Below, in pieces: positions 10,601 through 21,375 of a stretch of 64,000 bases of DNA (positions are counted from its first letter, which is position 1; the number at the start of each line of letters is the position of its first letter). A program made the position numbers and the translations under genes. Origin of the DNA: Athripsodes cinereus (Eukaryota; Arthropoda; Insecta; Trichoptera; Leptoceridae); contig OX388307.1 of assembly GCA_947579605.1 (NCBI GenBank), positions 22,979,237-23,043,236 of the forward strand. Reading direction: 5' to 3'. The notes beneath the pieces were generated by a model, which ran no database searches, was not told where the DNA came from, and worked only from the letters and a program-made list of their open reading frames with translations.

Positions 10601-12599
10601 CTAGACCTCATATAAAAACTTGTTGTTTTTATTAAATAACATTTATCACAATTTATCGGCACTTTAAAGATTAAATCCGCTGGGAGAAGCGTAGTTTTTA
10701 AGGCAATTGAACATTAATTAGTGCGGAACAGTGGGTGGACTCGTCAGATCAACATTTAACTCAATAAAAATATAAATCGAAACGATCGTTTAATCGCATC
10801 ATTTCAAAGATAACTTTTTACAAGATCAAACGAATCGATAAAAATGTTCAATATTATGGTATGGGTATAGAATACAAACATGTATTTATAGAGGAGAAAG
10901 AAGCAAATAAAATTATACAGCGTTGAACATAACACCTATTTCCTTAATGAAATTATACATAATATATAAATAACATCGTGTGGCACTATTTCACTATTAC
11001 ACTATTTCAAATAATTACATAAAACTAATAATACACATAATAGGTCACCCTGCTTTCTCGCCATTTATTTTAAATAAAAACACATAGCAAGCGATGATAC
11101 TTTATCCATATCGGTTGTAGATCCCAAAAACAGCTCATACCATAAAGCAGTGGGTGATGTGACATGAAAAAAAATCTTGAATAACTTATCAGCGGTGGTC
11201 CATAATAGGACAACATCCTCGACACAATGTAAATAGCTATAGTGAAGAGTGAAGAGGACTTCCTTCTATGTTGTATAGGGTATATCGTATGTAGTGTCAC
11301 GTTAGTTTTATTAGTTCTTATCTATCTATATAATATATTATACATATATTAAATATATGCTAAAAGCTACAATAGAAACGAATGTGTCATTTATTTGCAG
11401 CGTTCGCTCTGATCACGCCATCAACAAAATGCAAATCAGTGACACTATATTCATAATACGGCATTGTTTATTATACGAACTCCATTATTATTTATTATAT
11501 GTTTGCATATATGCGTCAACAATTGAAAAACGTTAATAATATTTCAAAATCTTCGGGAATAAACAGTTGATAAGACACTAAGTAGTGATAGGTACTGCTC
11601 TAATTACTAAACTTATCACAACCGCTTTGAAATAAAGTTTTTGAAACACACATTACACATTAGTTTGTGTTATTAAATATCGATTGACGTTTTTCTATTG
11701 TATGTAACTTATGTTATTTATACAAAACACATTATATTCTAACATAAATTATCACATTTTTTTCAGTTTCAGTACAAATACTCGTATAAACAATTGACTT
11801 GTATTGAAATACATTAAGGTATCCGTATGCACTAATAGAGTTCTAAATTTTACGATAGCAAAGGCATGCAGAGAGGTGGGCATACAATAACTACGTATCT
11901 TATGATATGTGCAAGAGAAACAAATAGAAATGAGCACACAGCCAATTATGATGAAGGATAAAAGGCACTATACATGGATTAAATGGTCGTTGCTTATTGC
12001 TTACTTGTTGTTCATTCAAATGTTATTTACACGGAAGCACTTTATATGAAAGCTTCACAATACATTTATTATGTATTGTATATATTGTATGTGAGTGGAG
12101 GTGAGCTAATAGTGGCGCATGTCACGCTACAAATGTGCATTATTAAGTGTTACTTGTCTTGTTGTATTAGCTGCCTCGGTGCTTTGGTGCGGTGAGAATC
12201 CCTTCCGCATGGATATTGGACTTAAGCACGGAATCTGCGATGTGCTACATGAATAATGTATTCATGTTTCAATATTCTCTGACGAATTAATTATAATTAT
12301 CTTTGTATTTCTAATATAAAGAGCAGACACACTTTTCAAAGAACTCATATTTTATAGATATTGGTTATTATGTATATTCCTATAGATCGTAGGTTTCAGA
12401 GCAATATGATTTCGATGGAATATTTGAAATGTACAACATATGTAGTTAGTTATTGGCTTTGTAATCTGACAATGATGAACATACATGACGCGTGTTTCAA
12501 TTATCTTTGACTCAATAAAGTTGAATGACTCAGTGAAAACATAATTCAAGTCCTACTTAATAAGATGCTTGAAGTTTAACGATCGTTATTAAAATTGAA
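7605..12599. other. Long AT-rich stretch without recognisable genes
   Basis: Short frames exist (the longest is 114 codons at 9718-10062, plus) but none shows a known motif, splice context or unusual base composition. Near 8808-8835 the words ATCACCATGGGGTAGGCAG weakly resemble the 3' end of the mini-RTE family. Nothing else could be supported. Confidence 0.55.
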
Positions 12600-12740
12600 A
12601 ACAAAGACAATCACCATTATTCCTTCACCGCGTTGGCTGGTGGGGCTACCTCCCAGATGTATCTAGCCACTACTAGTCTGTTGACAGGCCGGCCACGCGA
12701 GTCTCTTGCTTTCTCAGAGATTGCATCTCCGACATTTTCT
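12600..12740. other. GC-richer island, unidentified
   Basis: About 130 bp stand out from the AT-rich flanks, with words such as CCGCGTTGGCTGGTGGGGC and CAGGCCGGCCACGCGAG. On the minus strand a frame of about 40 codons ends in WEVAPPANAVKE and a stop. No clear splice sites border it and I do not recognise it. It may be a fragment of an unrecognised repeat or a host exon. Confidence 0.3.
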
Positions 12741-12965
12741 GTTTTCCCTATTAAATAATATGCTCAAGTGAAGTGTTGATAATCGTGAACTCCTCACATA
12801 TTCAACATTATATTATTATAAACGTCTTCATAAATTTTATTCTCTCTTGATTTAATCAGCAAATAAGCTCACTTCTTTGTAGGCATACCACTTTTCGAAC
12901 TCTTAACAAGAACAGTGTTATGATTACATTATTATGCAAGATATTAATGTGTGTTTATAAATACA

Positions 12966-13620
12966 TACTTCTTCTTCTACTTATGGATTACATCCGTCAA
13001 ATTTGTATCTCAAGATTCCGTAGCCGTGAATTTGCGTCATTCGACTCTAAACCAAGTGCTTGCAACCCGTCGACCTAGGACAACTGGGTTAATAATATTA
13101 TCATTTGACTCTAAACCAAGTGCTTGCAACCCGTCGACCTAGGACAACTGGGTTAATAATATTATCATTTGACTCTAAACCAAGTGCTTGCAACCCGTCG
13201 ACCTAGGACAACTGGGTTAATAATATTATCATTTGACTCTAAACCAAGTGCTTGCAACCCGTCGACCTAGGACAACTGGGTTAATAATATTATCATTTGA
13301 CTCTAATCCAAGTGCTTGCAACCCGTCGACCTAGGACAACTGGGTTAATAATATTTACTCACCACGTGATCTGTTTGGTCAGCACTACACACACATAACG
13401 GAGAGTCAGCGAGTCTCCATTGATGTAAATGTGACACAGTGCATCCGGCGCCGCTCCTTAAGTTGTTTAAAGTGCACCAGAGTTTTCTGAGCAACATTGA
13501 ACCTGGAAGCTGTATCTTTGGAGTTACGATTTCTTACCGTTGTCGTTGCTCACTGATCTCACTATTTATATTCAGTTGGTCGGCTGTCGCTTTCAGCTAT
13601 TATCCAAGATGGGTGCCGTG
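12966..13620 (-). mobile_element. Decayed jockey-type LINE 3' end containing a tandem array
   Basis: On the minus strand at about 13365-13500 a broken frame reads KLWCTLNNLRSGAGC, then HLHQWRLADSPLCVCSADQT and DHVV. This is the C-terminal zinc-knuckle-like region of jockey-clade LINE proteins (LNRLRTGHG..., W.L..SP.C.CG..QT..H). Further 5' a segment resembling LKSRHPSW is present. The reading continues into the 64-bp tandem array and emerges as NLTDVIHK and a stop near 12990, followed by a short AAG-rich tail. The copy is frameshifted and truncated. The clade call rests on the C-terminal motif only. Confidence 0.5.
13043..13356. repeat. 64-bp tandem repeat, about 4.9 copies
   Basis: The unit starts GACTCTAAACCAAGTGCTTG and contains GTCGACCTAGGAC and AACTGGGTTAATAATATTA. 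Unit starts are at 13043, 13107, 13171, 13235 and 13299. Copies are almost identical; the fifth has a single change (CTAATCC for CTAAACC). The homogeneity points to recent expansion. No unique spacers separate the units, so it is not a CRISPR-like array. Confidence 0.95.
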
Positions 13621-14603
13621 ATTTAAGCCAATAATTAGTTGGATGTCCTGTATATTTGTGTACATTGGAATCTGGATTTTTTGTTATATTCTGTTTTTTA
13701 CACCTTAGATGAACTGGTGATATATAAGAGAAAACTGGAAGCAATATCATATAATATAACTAACAAGTGTCTGCGTGGCAGGCCAGAATAGTTCAGTGTT
13801 TTTTTCATATTTTTTTCTTATGTAATCTTTTTATGAATGTATTAGTGTATAGCATATGATTATAATGTTGGAATATATATATATATATATATTGAACAAA
13901 TAAAATTATGTAGCTGATAGATCTAAAAACGTCACTATCCCTTAATTTATCCTTGACGCCTTTGAGGCACCTGGCGTACTTTATCGGTCGATTTCAGCAT
14001 TTTATTGTACGTATATTTTATTCTTCTTTTCAGTACTCCTCTAGTTACATATTCTTATTCACATTTTATATAAAACATTAAAAAAAATAATGACAGTGAT
14101 AAATAAAAAAAGATTAAAGAAAAAAGTCAGTCACATTACCCATGGTGCCTCTGCGGCGCTTGGTTACAATTAGTAATAAATTGATACTTGTGTAGTTTGC
14201 ACATGTGTTTTGATCAACTAAAGGATGGGAAATAAAAGTTAAAATGATAATGAAATTAATGAGACTGTTAAAATGGAGTGATCTGATACAAAATATTATA
14301 TTTATGATGGAGTAACCGATGAACTTTTTGAGATCCCGAGAAGAGTTAATTTAGAAGATATAGCCGAAGAATCAACGAAGAACCATATTCAGCGACGCCA
14401 TGAAATAATAACAAGCAGTCTGTAAAAATAAATATTACTTCTAGTATCTACATTAATGAAGTATCCTCGCAACTAAAGAAGCCTTTAGAGGCATATTATC
14501 CAACATTGCTCGAATTCTTCCAAAAATGATAATTCTTATTTATTTTGTCTTGTATGCTACGTAGGTATCCATCGTACATTTATATTTTACGTAGTAATAT
14601 ATT
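13621..14603. other. AT-rich DNA with a dinucleotide run
   Basis: An (AT)n microsatellite of about ten units lies at 13873-13892. No gene or repeat family was otherwise recognised. Confidence 0.55.
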
Positions 14604-14684
14604 ATTGGTTGGTCATATGAAATTGCCTCAAGGCAATACACCCGTCAATTATGATATATTTTACTGTCCAATAAAGTTTATTTT
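14604..14684 (+). mobile_element. LINE family A-like 3' end fragment
   Basis: It carries the family hairpin word ATTGCCTCAAGGCAAT, then ACACCCG and, after a short spacer, CCAATAAAG. The order matches the ends at 54382 and 58594 but with a shorter spacer. Coding sequence is absent. Confidence 0.5.
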
Positions 14685-15131
14685 ATTTGTATTTTTTCTT
14701 GTATATAATGAATACGTACGTGAGTGTCTACTTAATTTTTGTTCTCTTTTTGAAATTTAATGGTGTATATCTGTAAATGAGTAGGATAACATTGTACGAA
14801 TGTTATTATTATTATAAAAAGGACACCATAGTCTACTGGGCACAGTCTTCGGCCAATGCGATCCCAGAGAATTGTAGAATAGATATTATGGGGGAATAGT
14901 GAGATAAATACTGAACAAATTTTCTTTCTAACAAATAAACTATGTAGCAATAAGATATATTATATAATAATTTAAAGCTATATATTTACGACAATAGTTG
15001 TACAAAAAATATGTACCTATACTGTCCATAATATATTTGGAATCTAAAATGTATTCGAGGCAATGCCTTCTGCAATTATAATGCATTGAAATTAAGTTAA
15101 AAGATAAAACAAACTTTAATAAGTTGAACAT
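14685..15131. other. AT-rich DNA without recognisable features
   Basis: I see nothing that can be annotated. Frames of 72 and 63 codons on the minus strand lack motifs. Confidence 0.55.
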
Positions 15132-15375
15132 AGGGCGGCTGGTTTGCCGCGTAGGTAATGCTCTCGCCTTTGAGTCACAGGGTCCCAGGTTCGATTATTG
15201 GCCAAGGTCAAATAAAATATGACCTTTTTAAAATTGTCCTGGCTTTTAGTGTTACATGTATGTGTTTAGTGCATTGTATATATGTGTATCGTCGTGTTAG
15301 TACCGGTAATAAAAGATTCATCATTGTTTGGGACTAGCTCAATCTGTGTGCATTTTCTATGCATATTATTTTAAT
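15132..15375 (+). mobile_element. tRNA-derived SINE, copy 2
   Basis: It is collinear with copy 1 at 870-1122 from the GC-rich head through TTTGAGTCAC, the B box (GGTTCGATTAT at 15188-15198, two changes from the perfect copy), the TGACCTTTTT segment and GGGACTAGCTC. The head is more diverged. Several indels and substitutions indicate an older insertion than copy 1. It lies about 150 bp from the 3' end of the RTE element. Confidence 0.8.
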
Positions 15376-15525
15376 TTATATAGACATGATGCAATTAATA
15401 TGATATTAAAATATAAATATAAGCAAAAACTTATTAAAAGTCTTATATTTTATTAGTTTTACTATACGTGCCTGAGGGGCGCCTAGGATAAGATAACTGA
15501 CTGAGTTAGAAGGTGAACTTAGGGG

Positions 15526-15550
15526 CTATACTATACTATACTATACTATA
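15526..15550 (-). repeat. Tandem tail of the RTE element
   Basis: Five units of CTATA on the plus strand (TATAG on the coding strand) form the 3' terminus, just past the stop codon. The related copy at 28522-28883 ends with about three units. Confidence 0.9.
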
Positions 15551-15553
15551 CCC

Positions 15554-16996
15554 TCACGCCGTGTCCCAAGTGGGGTAGGCAGAGAGAACGGAACGCCAAA
15601 CAGATCTATCTTTACACACTTCCTTCGCTTCCTCCACATTCATACAGTTCCTCATACACGCACGTCGGTTCCTCTTACTCAACACGCGGCCGTCCTTGAG
15701 AATTTGATCCACGTGATCAAGCCACGTGGTTCTCGGACGCCCGCGTTTCCTCACACCCTTTCTTTCAGATAAATATATCCTCTTTGTCATTCTTTCCTCT
15801 TTCATTCGTTCCACATGACCAAACCATCTCAATTTATTTACACGCATTCTGTCCACAACAGTCTTCTTGCATCCGCTCATTCTTCTAATATCCTCATTCT
15901 TCACTCTATCACGCAGCGTTTTACCAACCATTCTTCTCAACGATCGCATCTCTACTGCATTTATTCCACTTTCGTCCTTCTTCAACCACGTCCATGTCTC
16001 GCTTGCATACGTAAGTGACGGTACCAGAATGGTATTGTGCACCAGCATTTTAGACATGTTCGACACATTGTCATTGCTGACAATGGGTCGAAGTGCACCG
16101 TTTACTCTAGCACCGGCCACTTTCCTTCTTTCAATGTCCCTATCGCATCTTCCAACCCTCGTAAACATACTTCCCAAATATACATACTCACTTACTTGCT
16201 CCAAACATTCGTCACCAACTTTAATCTCGCAAATCGTTTTTTCATTCTCTCTTTCAAAAACAAGAACTTTCGTCTTCATAACGTTCATTTTCAAACCATT
16301 CAAATTGCAACTATCATACACACACGTAACAATCTCTTGTAAGTCCCTTTCACTCTCAGCCATTAACACCAAATCATCTGCGTACATCAATGCATTCACC
16401 CGAAACCCATTCAGCTCGACACCAACATCCATCTCTCTCACAGGTCGCATACAGTAGTCGAAGAATAGGTTGAACAGCCACGGAGACATGACACAACCTT
16501 GCTTCACTCCTTTGGTGAGGACAAACCACTCCGAGAGAGTGTTATTTACCCTCACGCAAGCGGAGCTTCCCACGTAAAGTGAAGATATTGCGCGGATCAA
16601 CCGGCTGCTCACCCCATACTCCGACAACACGCGCCACAACCTTTCCCGGTCCACTCGATCATATGCTTTCTCCAGATCCACGAACGCACAAAAAAGCCTC
16701 TGGTGTTTACTCAGAAACTTCTCTATAACCATTCGCAGGGAGAAGATCTGATCGGTGCACCCTCTGCCATTCAAAAAAGCTCCTTGCGCATCCCATATCT
16801 TACACTCAGTTATCTTTCGTACTCTCTCAATCAAAATTCTACCATACAGTTTCCCTATTGAGCTCAGCAAGCTAATAGCCCGATAACTCCCGCATTCAAG
16901 CCTTTCCCTTTGTACAAGGGGCAGATGATAGCCCTCTTCCAATCCTCTGGTGTAACACCTTCTCTCCAACAATCGTTGAAAAGCTCCAAACACCAC
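15554..16996 (-). pseudogene. RTE reverse transcriptase, main part, downstream of frameshift
   Basis: The frame holds 480 codons, of which roughly the first 33 are out-of-frame sequence before the frameshift. True homology starts at ECGSYRAISLLSSIGK (motif 2a region). It continues with FVDLEKAYD at residues 105-113 (motif A with the first catalytic Asp), GVKQGCVMSPWLF at 163-175 (motif B) and MYADD at 204-208 (motif C, the catalytic Asp pair). The C-terminal third contains LRWFGHVERM and a basic tail, ending YPTWDTA. All catalytic residues that can be checked are present, so inactivity comes from the frameshift and the upstream stop. The protein would copy element RNA at a nicked chromosomal target. 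Confidence 0.85.
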
Positions 16997-17301
16997 GCGA
17001 GAGCCCCCGGTCCACCAGACTTGATGAGCTCAACGGCAACACAATCATACCCTACAGCTTTACCGCACTTCGCTTTTTTTAATGCATTCAAAATCTCATT
17101 CATGTCTATCATATCGTTTTCATTCACACTGCTTTCACTGTCGTCATACTCATTTGCATTTGTACCATCACATTCAAACAGATCTTCGAAATATTCCTTC
17201 CATCTCTGTAGCACACATTCATCATTCACTAACACACATCCATCCTTGTCTTTTATCCCTTTCATACTGTTCACACTTGAACCCGTCCTCTTTCGTTTCA
17301 C
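16864..17301 (-). pseudogene. RTE linker and N-terminal reverse transcriptase segment
   Basis: It is in frame with the endonuclease segment and separated from it only by the TAG at 17308-17310. It encodes the linker RWKEYFEDLF and the start of the RT domain, including KCGKAVGYDCVAVELIK and DWKRAIICPLYKGKG. After YKGKG the frame departs: the expected continuation ECGSYRAIS lies in the next frame, which places a small indel around 16890-16905. It is the middle part of the same protein and not a separate gene. Confidence 0.8.
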
Positions 17302-17307
17302 TTCCTT

Positions 17308-18591
17308 CTAAAAAATCTTCATATTTTCACTCGCATACGTAGACAATTTCTTACATTCTTCATCTTCAAGCATTTTTTTCTTCATTTTCACAACTTCACG
17401 CACTTCCTTCTTGCATGTCTTGTAAACTTCTTTCTTTCGCTCTTTTTCACATGTGTCACACTGTTTCACACTCAGCAAGTCTTTCCAAGCATTCTTCTTC
17501 TTATCTACAGCTTCTTTCACATCATTATCCCACCATGCATCGCCTTTCTTACGTCCAACTTTAGCTTCACCACATGTTTCTTTTGCACTTCCTACAAGCA
17601 CACTTTTTAAGACATCCCACCTATCATTCATCGTTAGATCATTCTTTTCGTTCGCACTCAGCTTCTCATTCACAGTTTTTACATATTCATTCTTTACACT
17701 CTCATCTTTCAGTTTTTCGACTCTCAATCTCATAGCTGGCGTGGACTTTTGTGTTCTCGAACGCCAACCGGAGAATAGATTTATTCTTGAGACGACAAGA
17801 AAATGATCCGTCTCCAGCTCAGCGCCTCGATACACTCTAGTATCCGTGGTCGCCTTCCTGAGACGAGAGTCCACACACACGAGGTCAATCATCGATCTTT
17901 CATTCCCTCTCTCCCAGGTATACATGTGGATCTCCTTGTGGGCGAAAAAGGTATTCGCCACAAAGAGATCCATCTCCAAGCACACATCAATTATTCTTTT
18001 GCCATTATCGTTCACTCTACTGTCTCCATTCATTCCCAAAACACTTTCAAGTTCATTCCTCCTAACACCCACCCATCCATTCAAATCACCTGCCAAGATC
18101 AATCTTTCATTTTCATTTTTATCTTCTGCAATCTTTCTCACGCCATTCCAGAACTCTTCCTTTTCCGTCTCTATGGCATCGTTCCCAGGACCATACCCAA
18201 CTATGAGTAAGATCCTAGTCATCCCCACTTTGAAACGGATCCAGATTAGCCTGGAGCTTACACATTCATACCCTTTCATACATTCGCTCATTCTTTCCGA
18301 TAAAAAAGCACCCACACCTTGACATGCGTGTTGTGTGTCTGGAACACCAGACCACAACTCGATCCTTCCATCACTTTCTTTAATACCACACCCTTTCCTC
18401 TTCGTTTCGCAGACACACAAAACATCCAAATACTTATCATTCATCATCTCTAAAATTTCGTCCGTCTTTCTCACCATCCCTCCTCTCACATTCAAAACTC
18501 CCACCCTGCATTCCGCTCTCCTCTTTGTGCCCTTCACCCACTTTGACGCGGCATGATGGGTGGCAAGCCTCATCGCTGCCATATGCGTCAA
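17308..18591 (-). pseudogene. RTE endonuclease domain (APE-like)
   Basis: There are 427 codons from ATG to the premature TAG. Endonuclease signatures are in order: GVLNVRGG (Asn34), CETK (Glu62), VGYGPGND (Tyr133), AGDLNG (Asp169, Asn171), MIDLVCVDSRL (Asp236) and ETDHFLVV (Asp262, His263). All the usual catalytic residues of the APE-type nuclease are present. This enzyme nicks the target strand to prime reverse transcription. The C-terminal part is Lys/Glu-rich and leads into the linker. The first codons, MTHMAAMRLATHHAASKW, overlap the sequence shared with the mini-RTE family. Confidence 0.88.
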
Positions 18592-18695
18592 AGCGTACTA
18601 CCTATTGTCTTACATTTATCTTACATTTTACCCCCCACCGCCAAGGAATACGAAAAATCCACCACCCTGTAACCCAACACCAAAACTTACAAGTA

Positions 18696-19844
18696 AATTA
18701 AAAATATAGGATTAAAAATATAGTAAAATATAGGAACGTCACTACTGTTTTTTATTCCCTTCTGGAAATCTCCTTCAATATGTGTTGTTAAAGCTAATAC
18801 TTGATCACTACAGCTATGTCTAGATCTAAATTCTGCTTGTTCTTTTGATAATTTGGGGATCTACAATAGCTGATATTCTGCTTATTCTAAAGTATTTTTA
18901 ACCACATACTGATCTGATTTCAAGAATATCTAGTTTTATTCAAAAGTACGCCTTTTAACTATATAGTTTTATTAAATATATATTTTCATCATTTATTAAT
19001 AAGAATACCTACTTATACGAAGCTTCAAAGATATTTAGACTCTATACAGCATGATAAAAAAGTATCCGTCAAGTATCATAGTAGAACTGCAATATTATGG
19101 ATGTAATACTAACCGTATTTTATTGAAAGTAACTTACCGTTGTAAAATAAAGGGTGAAATATCGTAGTAATTTTTGTATGAAATATAAACGTTGTATCTA
19201 TCATTGAAGTAATTGTAGTGAAATGTTATTTCAATTACGTGTCTGAGATTCAATAAGTTATCGTTATTGGATGATTTCAATTCATATTGCTTGTAATGTT
19301 TAAATAGACAACTGTAAAGGACTTAATTTATTTTAGACGTAAATAATAAATAAAGATACCTACTTATCTACTTGGTTACATTCCCACAGATCGTCTGAAG
19401 CATCCCATAGAATATAGAAACTGCAATTCATTGAGGATTACCTTGTGGGATTGGAAACAACATTTCTTTATGTGAATTGAAATACTTGAAATAGTGTAGC
19501 GCCTCTACTTGTCTTTCTACTGCTTCCTTTCCCTACACATTCCTTGATATGTTTTAAAATTTATACATTGGCAAGATACTTAAGATGTTCCTACTGTACA
19601 CTCAATTCAATATTAACATTTATAATATTAATTGGATTATTTATAACGACTCTTGATCATGAATCATCAATGCAGATGAAAACCCAAGTAGTTTATGTAA
19701 AATAATATTCATCAATTAATCAGTAGCATTTCAAAATCATCTTAAAAAGATGACATTCAGAAAAACTGAAAAATATTGTTAGTCAAAATAATTATGAAAA
19801 AATCATGTACTTAATAAAAAATATAAGTTAAGACAAAATATTAT
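18696..19844. other. AT-rich DNA between two LINEs
   Basis: No gene or repeat family was recognised. Confidence 0.6.
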
Positions 19845-20120
19845 TTGGCAATAAATCCTCTATCCAATTTATTAAATGAATCCAAATATGGAATCAAAAT
19901 TAACGGAAATACTCGTTTGTCAACAAAAATATCGCATTTAATGTATATGGACGATATAAAAATATACGCTAAATCGGATACCGAATTAGAAAAACTAATA
20001 AGTATAACAAAAAAATTCTCAGACGACATAAGAATGTCTTTTGGGCTAGATAAATGTAAAACTTTACACATTGAAAAAGGAAAAATTAAAGAATGTCAGG
20101 ACTTATTAGAACACAATTAA
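19845..20120 (+). pseudogene. RT palm fragment of the R4-like LINE
   Basis: The fragment has 91 codons without a true start: it begins within the RT. LMYMDDIKIYAKSDTELEKL contains the catalytic motif C (YMDD). It continues with MSFGLDKCKTLHIEKGKIKE, the motif D/E region. Homology then stops and the last residues (about CQDLLEHN) are out of frame. Motifs A and B were lost by 5' truncation, so the enzyme cannot work. Confidence 0.75.
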
Positions 20121-21193
20121 CAAAAAATAGATATCACCATCCAAATTCCGCGAAAGAAAGGTTGGTTCTGCCTAGGAGTATAGGAGGAAGAGGAATTGTT
20201 AACATTTCCTCTTTACATAATAATCAAATAGAATCCCTTAAAACATTTTTTAAAAACAAACAAAATAATTCTATACTACATAAAATTATAATACAGGCCG
20301 ATAAAAATCATACACCTTTAAATTTAAATGACGAAACAGTAGGTCCGCGATTAAACTATTTAAATATTTTGTTAGAATCTTGGGGTAGGAAGGAACTTCA
20401 TGCTAGACACCTCAATGATCTCAACCAATCTTATGTTGACAAATATGCGTCAAACAGGTGGTTGACCATTGGGGAATTGTATGGGGAAACCGAGGGTTTT
20501 ATGCTAGCAATTCAAGATCAGGTAATAAATACAAAAAATTATCAAAAATATATTATAAAAAATCAAAATATAATTGATGATTCGTGTAGGAAATGTCTGG
20601 CCAAACCGGAAACAATTCAACACATAGTTTCGGGTTGTTCCACTCTCGCTCAAACTGAGTATACTTATAGACATAATCATGTAGCAAAAATTATACATCA
20701 AAATTTAGCTATTAAACATAATCTTTTAAACTCAAATAATGTAATACCTTATTATAAATACAACCCGGAACAGGTATTAGAAAATCAAAATTATAGGCTC
20801 TATTATGATAAAACCATAATAACAGATAGACAAATACATCATAATAGACCCGATTTAGTATTACATGATAAACGTAATAAAATAACGTACCTAATCGACA
20901 TCGCTGTCCCAAATACACATAATATACAAACAACCGTCGCAGAAAAAATACGTAAATATACAGAACTAGCAGGAGAAATAAAAAATATTTGGCATTCTAG
21001 GTCCGTTTATATAATACCTTTAGTCATGTCAGCTACAGGGGTAACTCCGAAATCTTTAATAAATAATTTACAAAAATTAGATTTACCGGTTAATTTGTAC
21101 ATTAAAATTCAAAAATCTATTATAATAAACACTTGTAATATTGTAAAAAGGTTTCTGAACACAGATATTTCAGGCACAATGCTGGTATTTTGA
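20093..21193 (+). pseudogene. Thumb, zinc knuckle and restriction-like endonuclease of the R4-like LINE
   Basis: Homology starts at LIRTQLTKNRYHHPNSAKER, a thumb-proximal segment with the GGRGI box at residues 31-35. It continues with a knuckle CRKC...H....C (Cys165, Cys168, His177, Cys182). The endonuclease follows: RPDLV (Asp254), then TYLIDIAVP (Asp269) and a Lys-rich helix (TVAEKIRKY), matching the PD...D...K arrangement of restriction-like nucleases. The frame is continuous for 366 codons. The protein part would bind and nick target DNA. The preceding RT part is in another frame and about 100 or more residues appear deleted at the junction near 20095. The start methionine is not a real start. 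Confidence 0.75.
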
Positions 21194-21375
21194 TCCCGCG
21201 TTTTGAGCCTAATCCTTTGATATCCTGTATATCTGGATAGGTGAATTTTTCCCGGCATTAGACTGTTAAGTTTTTGTGTGATCATGACTGATCATATGGA
21301 GACTTATCTGGTTGTATAATGCTGAGAAGTGTGGATGGCAATTCTGCCGCCGCGTAAAAAAGTTATGTAAAAAAT

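Larger units (their letters stand above)
15526..18695 (-). mobile_element. Nearly full-length, inactive RTE-type non-LTR retrotransposon
   Basis: One long protein is encoded on the minus strand: an apurinic-type endonuclease, then a reverse transcriptase, then a basic C-terminal tail. It is broken by one in-frame TAG (17308-17310) and one frameshift (near 16890). The stop codon at 15554-15556 is followed directly by about five CTATA units (TATAG on the coding strand), so there is almost no 3' UTR. Short 3' UTRs with tandem tails and a single EN-RT frame are typical of the RTE clade. The 5' end is placed near 18695 because similarity to the mini-RTE family starts there. No clear target duplication was found. 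A truncated second copy is at 28522-28883 and fragments are at 2460 and 48850. Confidence 0.85.
19845..21375 (+). mobile_element. 5'-truncated R4-like LINE with restriction-like endonuclease
   Basis: The element begins abruptly inside the RT palm (LAINPLSNLLNESKYG) and runs through the RT, a zinc knuckle and a C-terminal restriction-like endonuclease. A GC-richer 3' UTR follows, apparently ending near 21350-21375 before plain AT-rich DNA. A segment between the palm and the thumb is missing, with a frame change. REL-type endonucleases occur in the R2, R4, NeSL and related clades. The YMDD-type box and the overall wording suggest R4/Dong, with moderate certainty. The reading frame of the second part is intact to its stop, so the copy is not very old. 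Confidence 0.75.

Noticed and set aside
15867..18556. Long plus-strand frames (up to 196 codons) opposite the RTE element
   Set aside because: They are antisense shadows of the endonuclease and RT frames; the minus strand carries all catalytic motifs.
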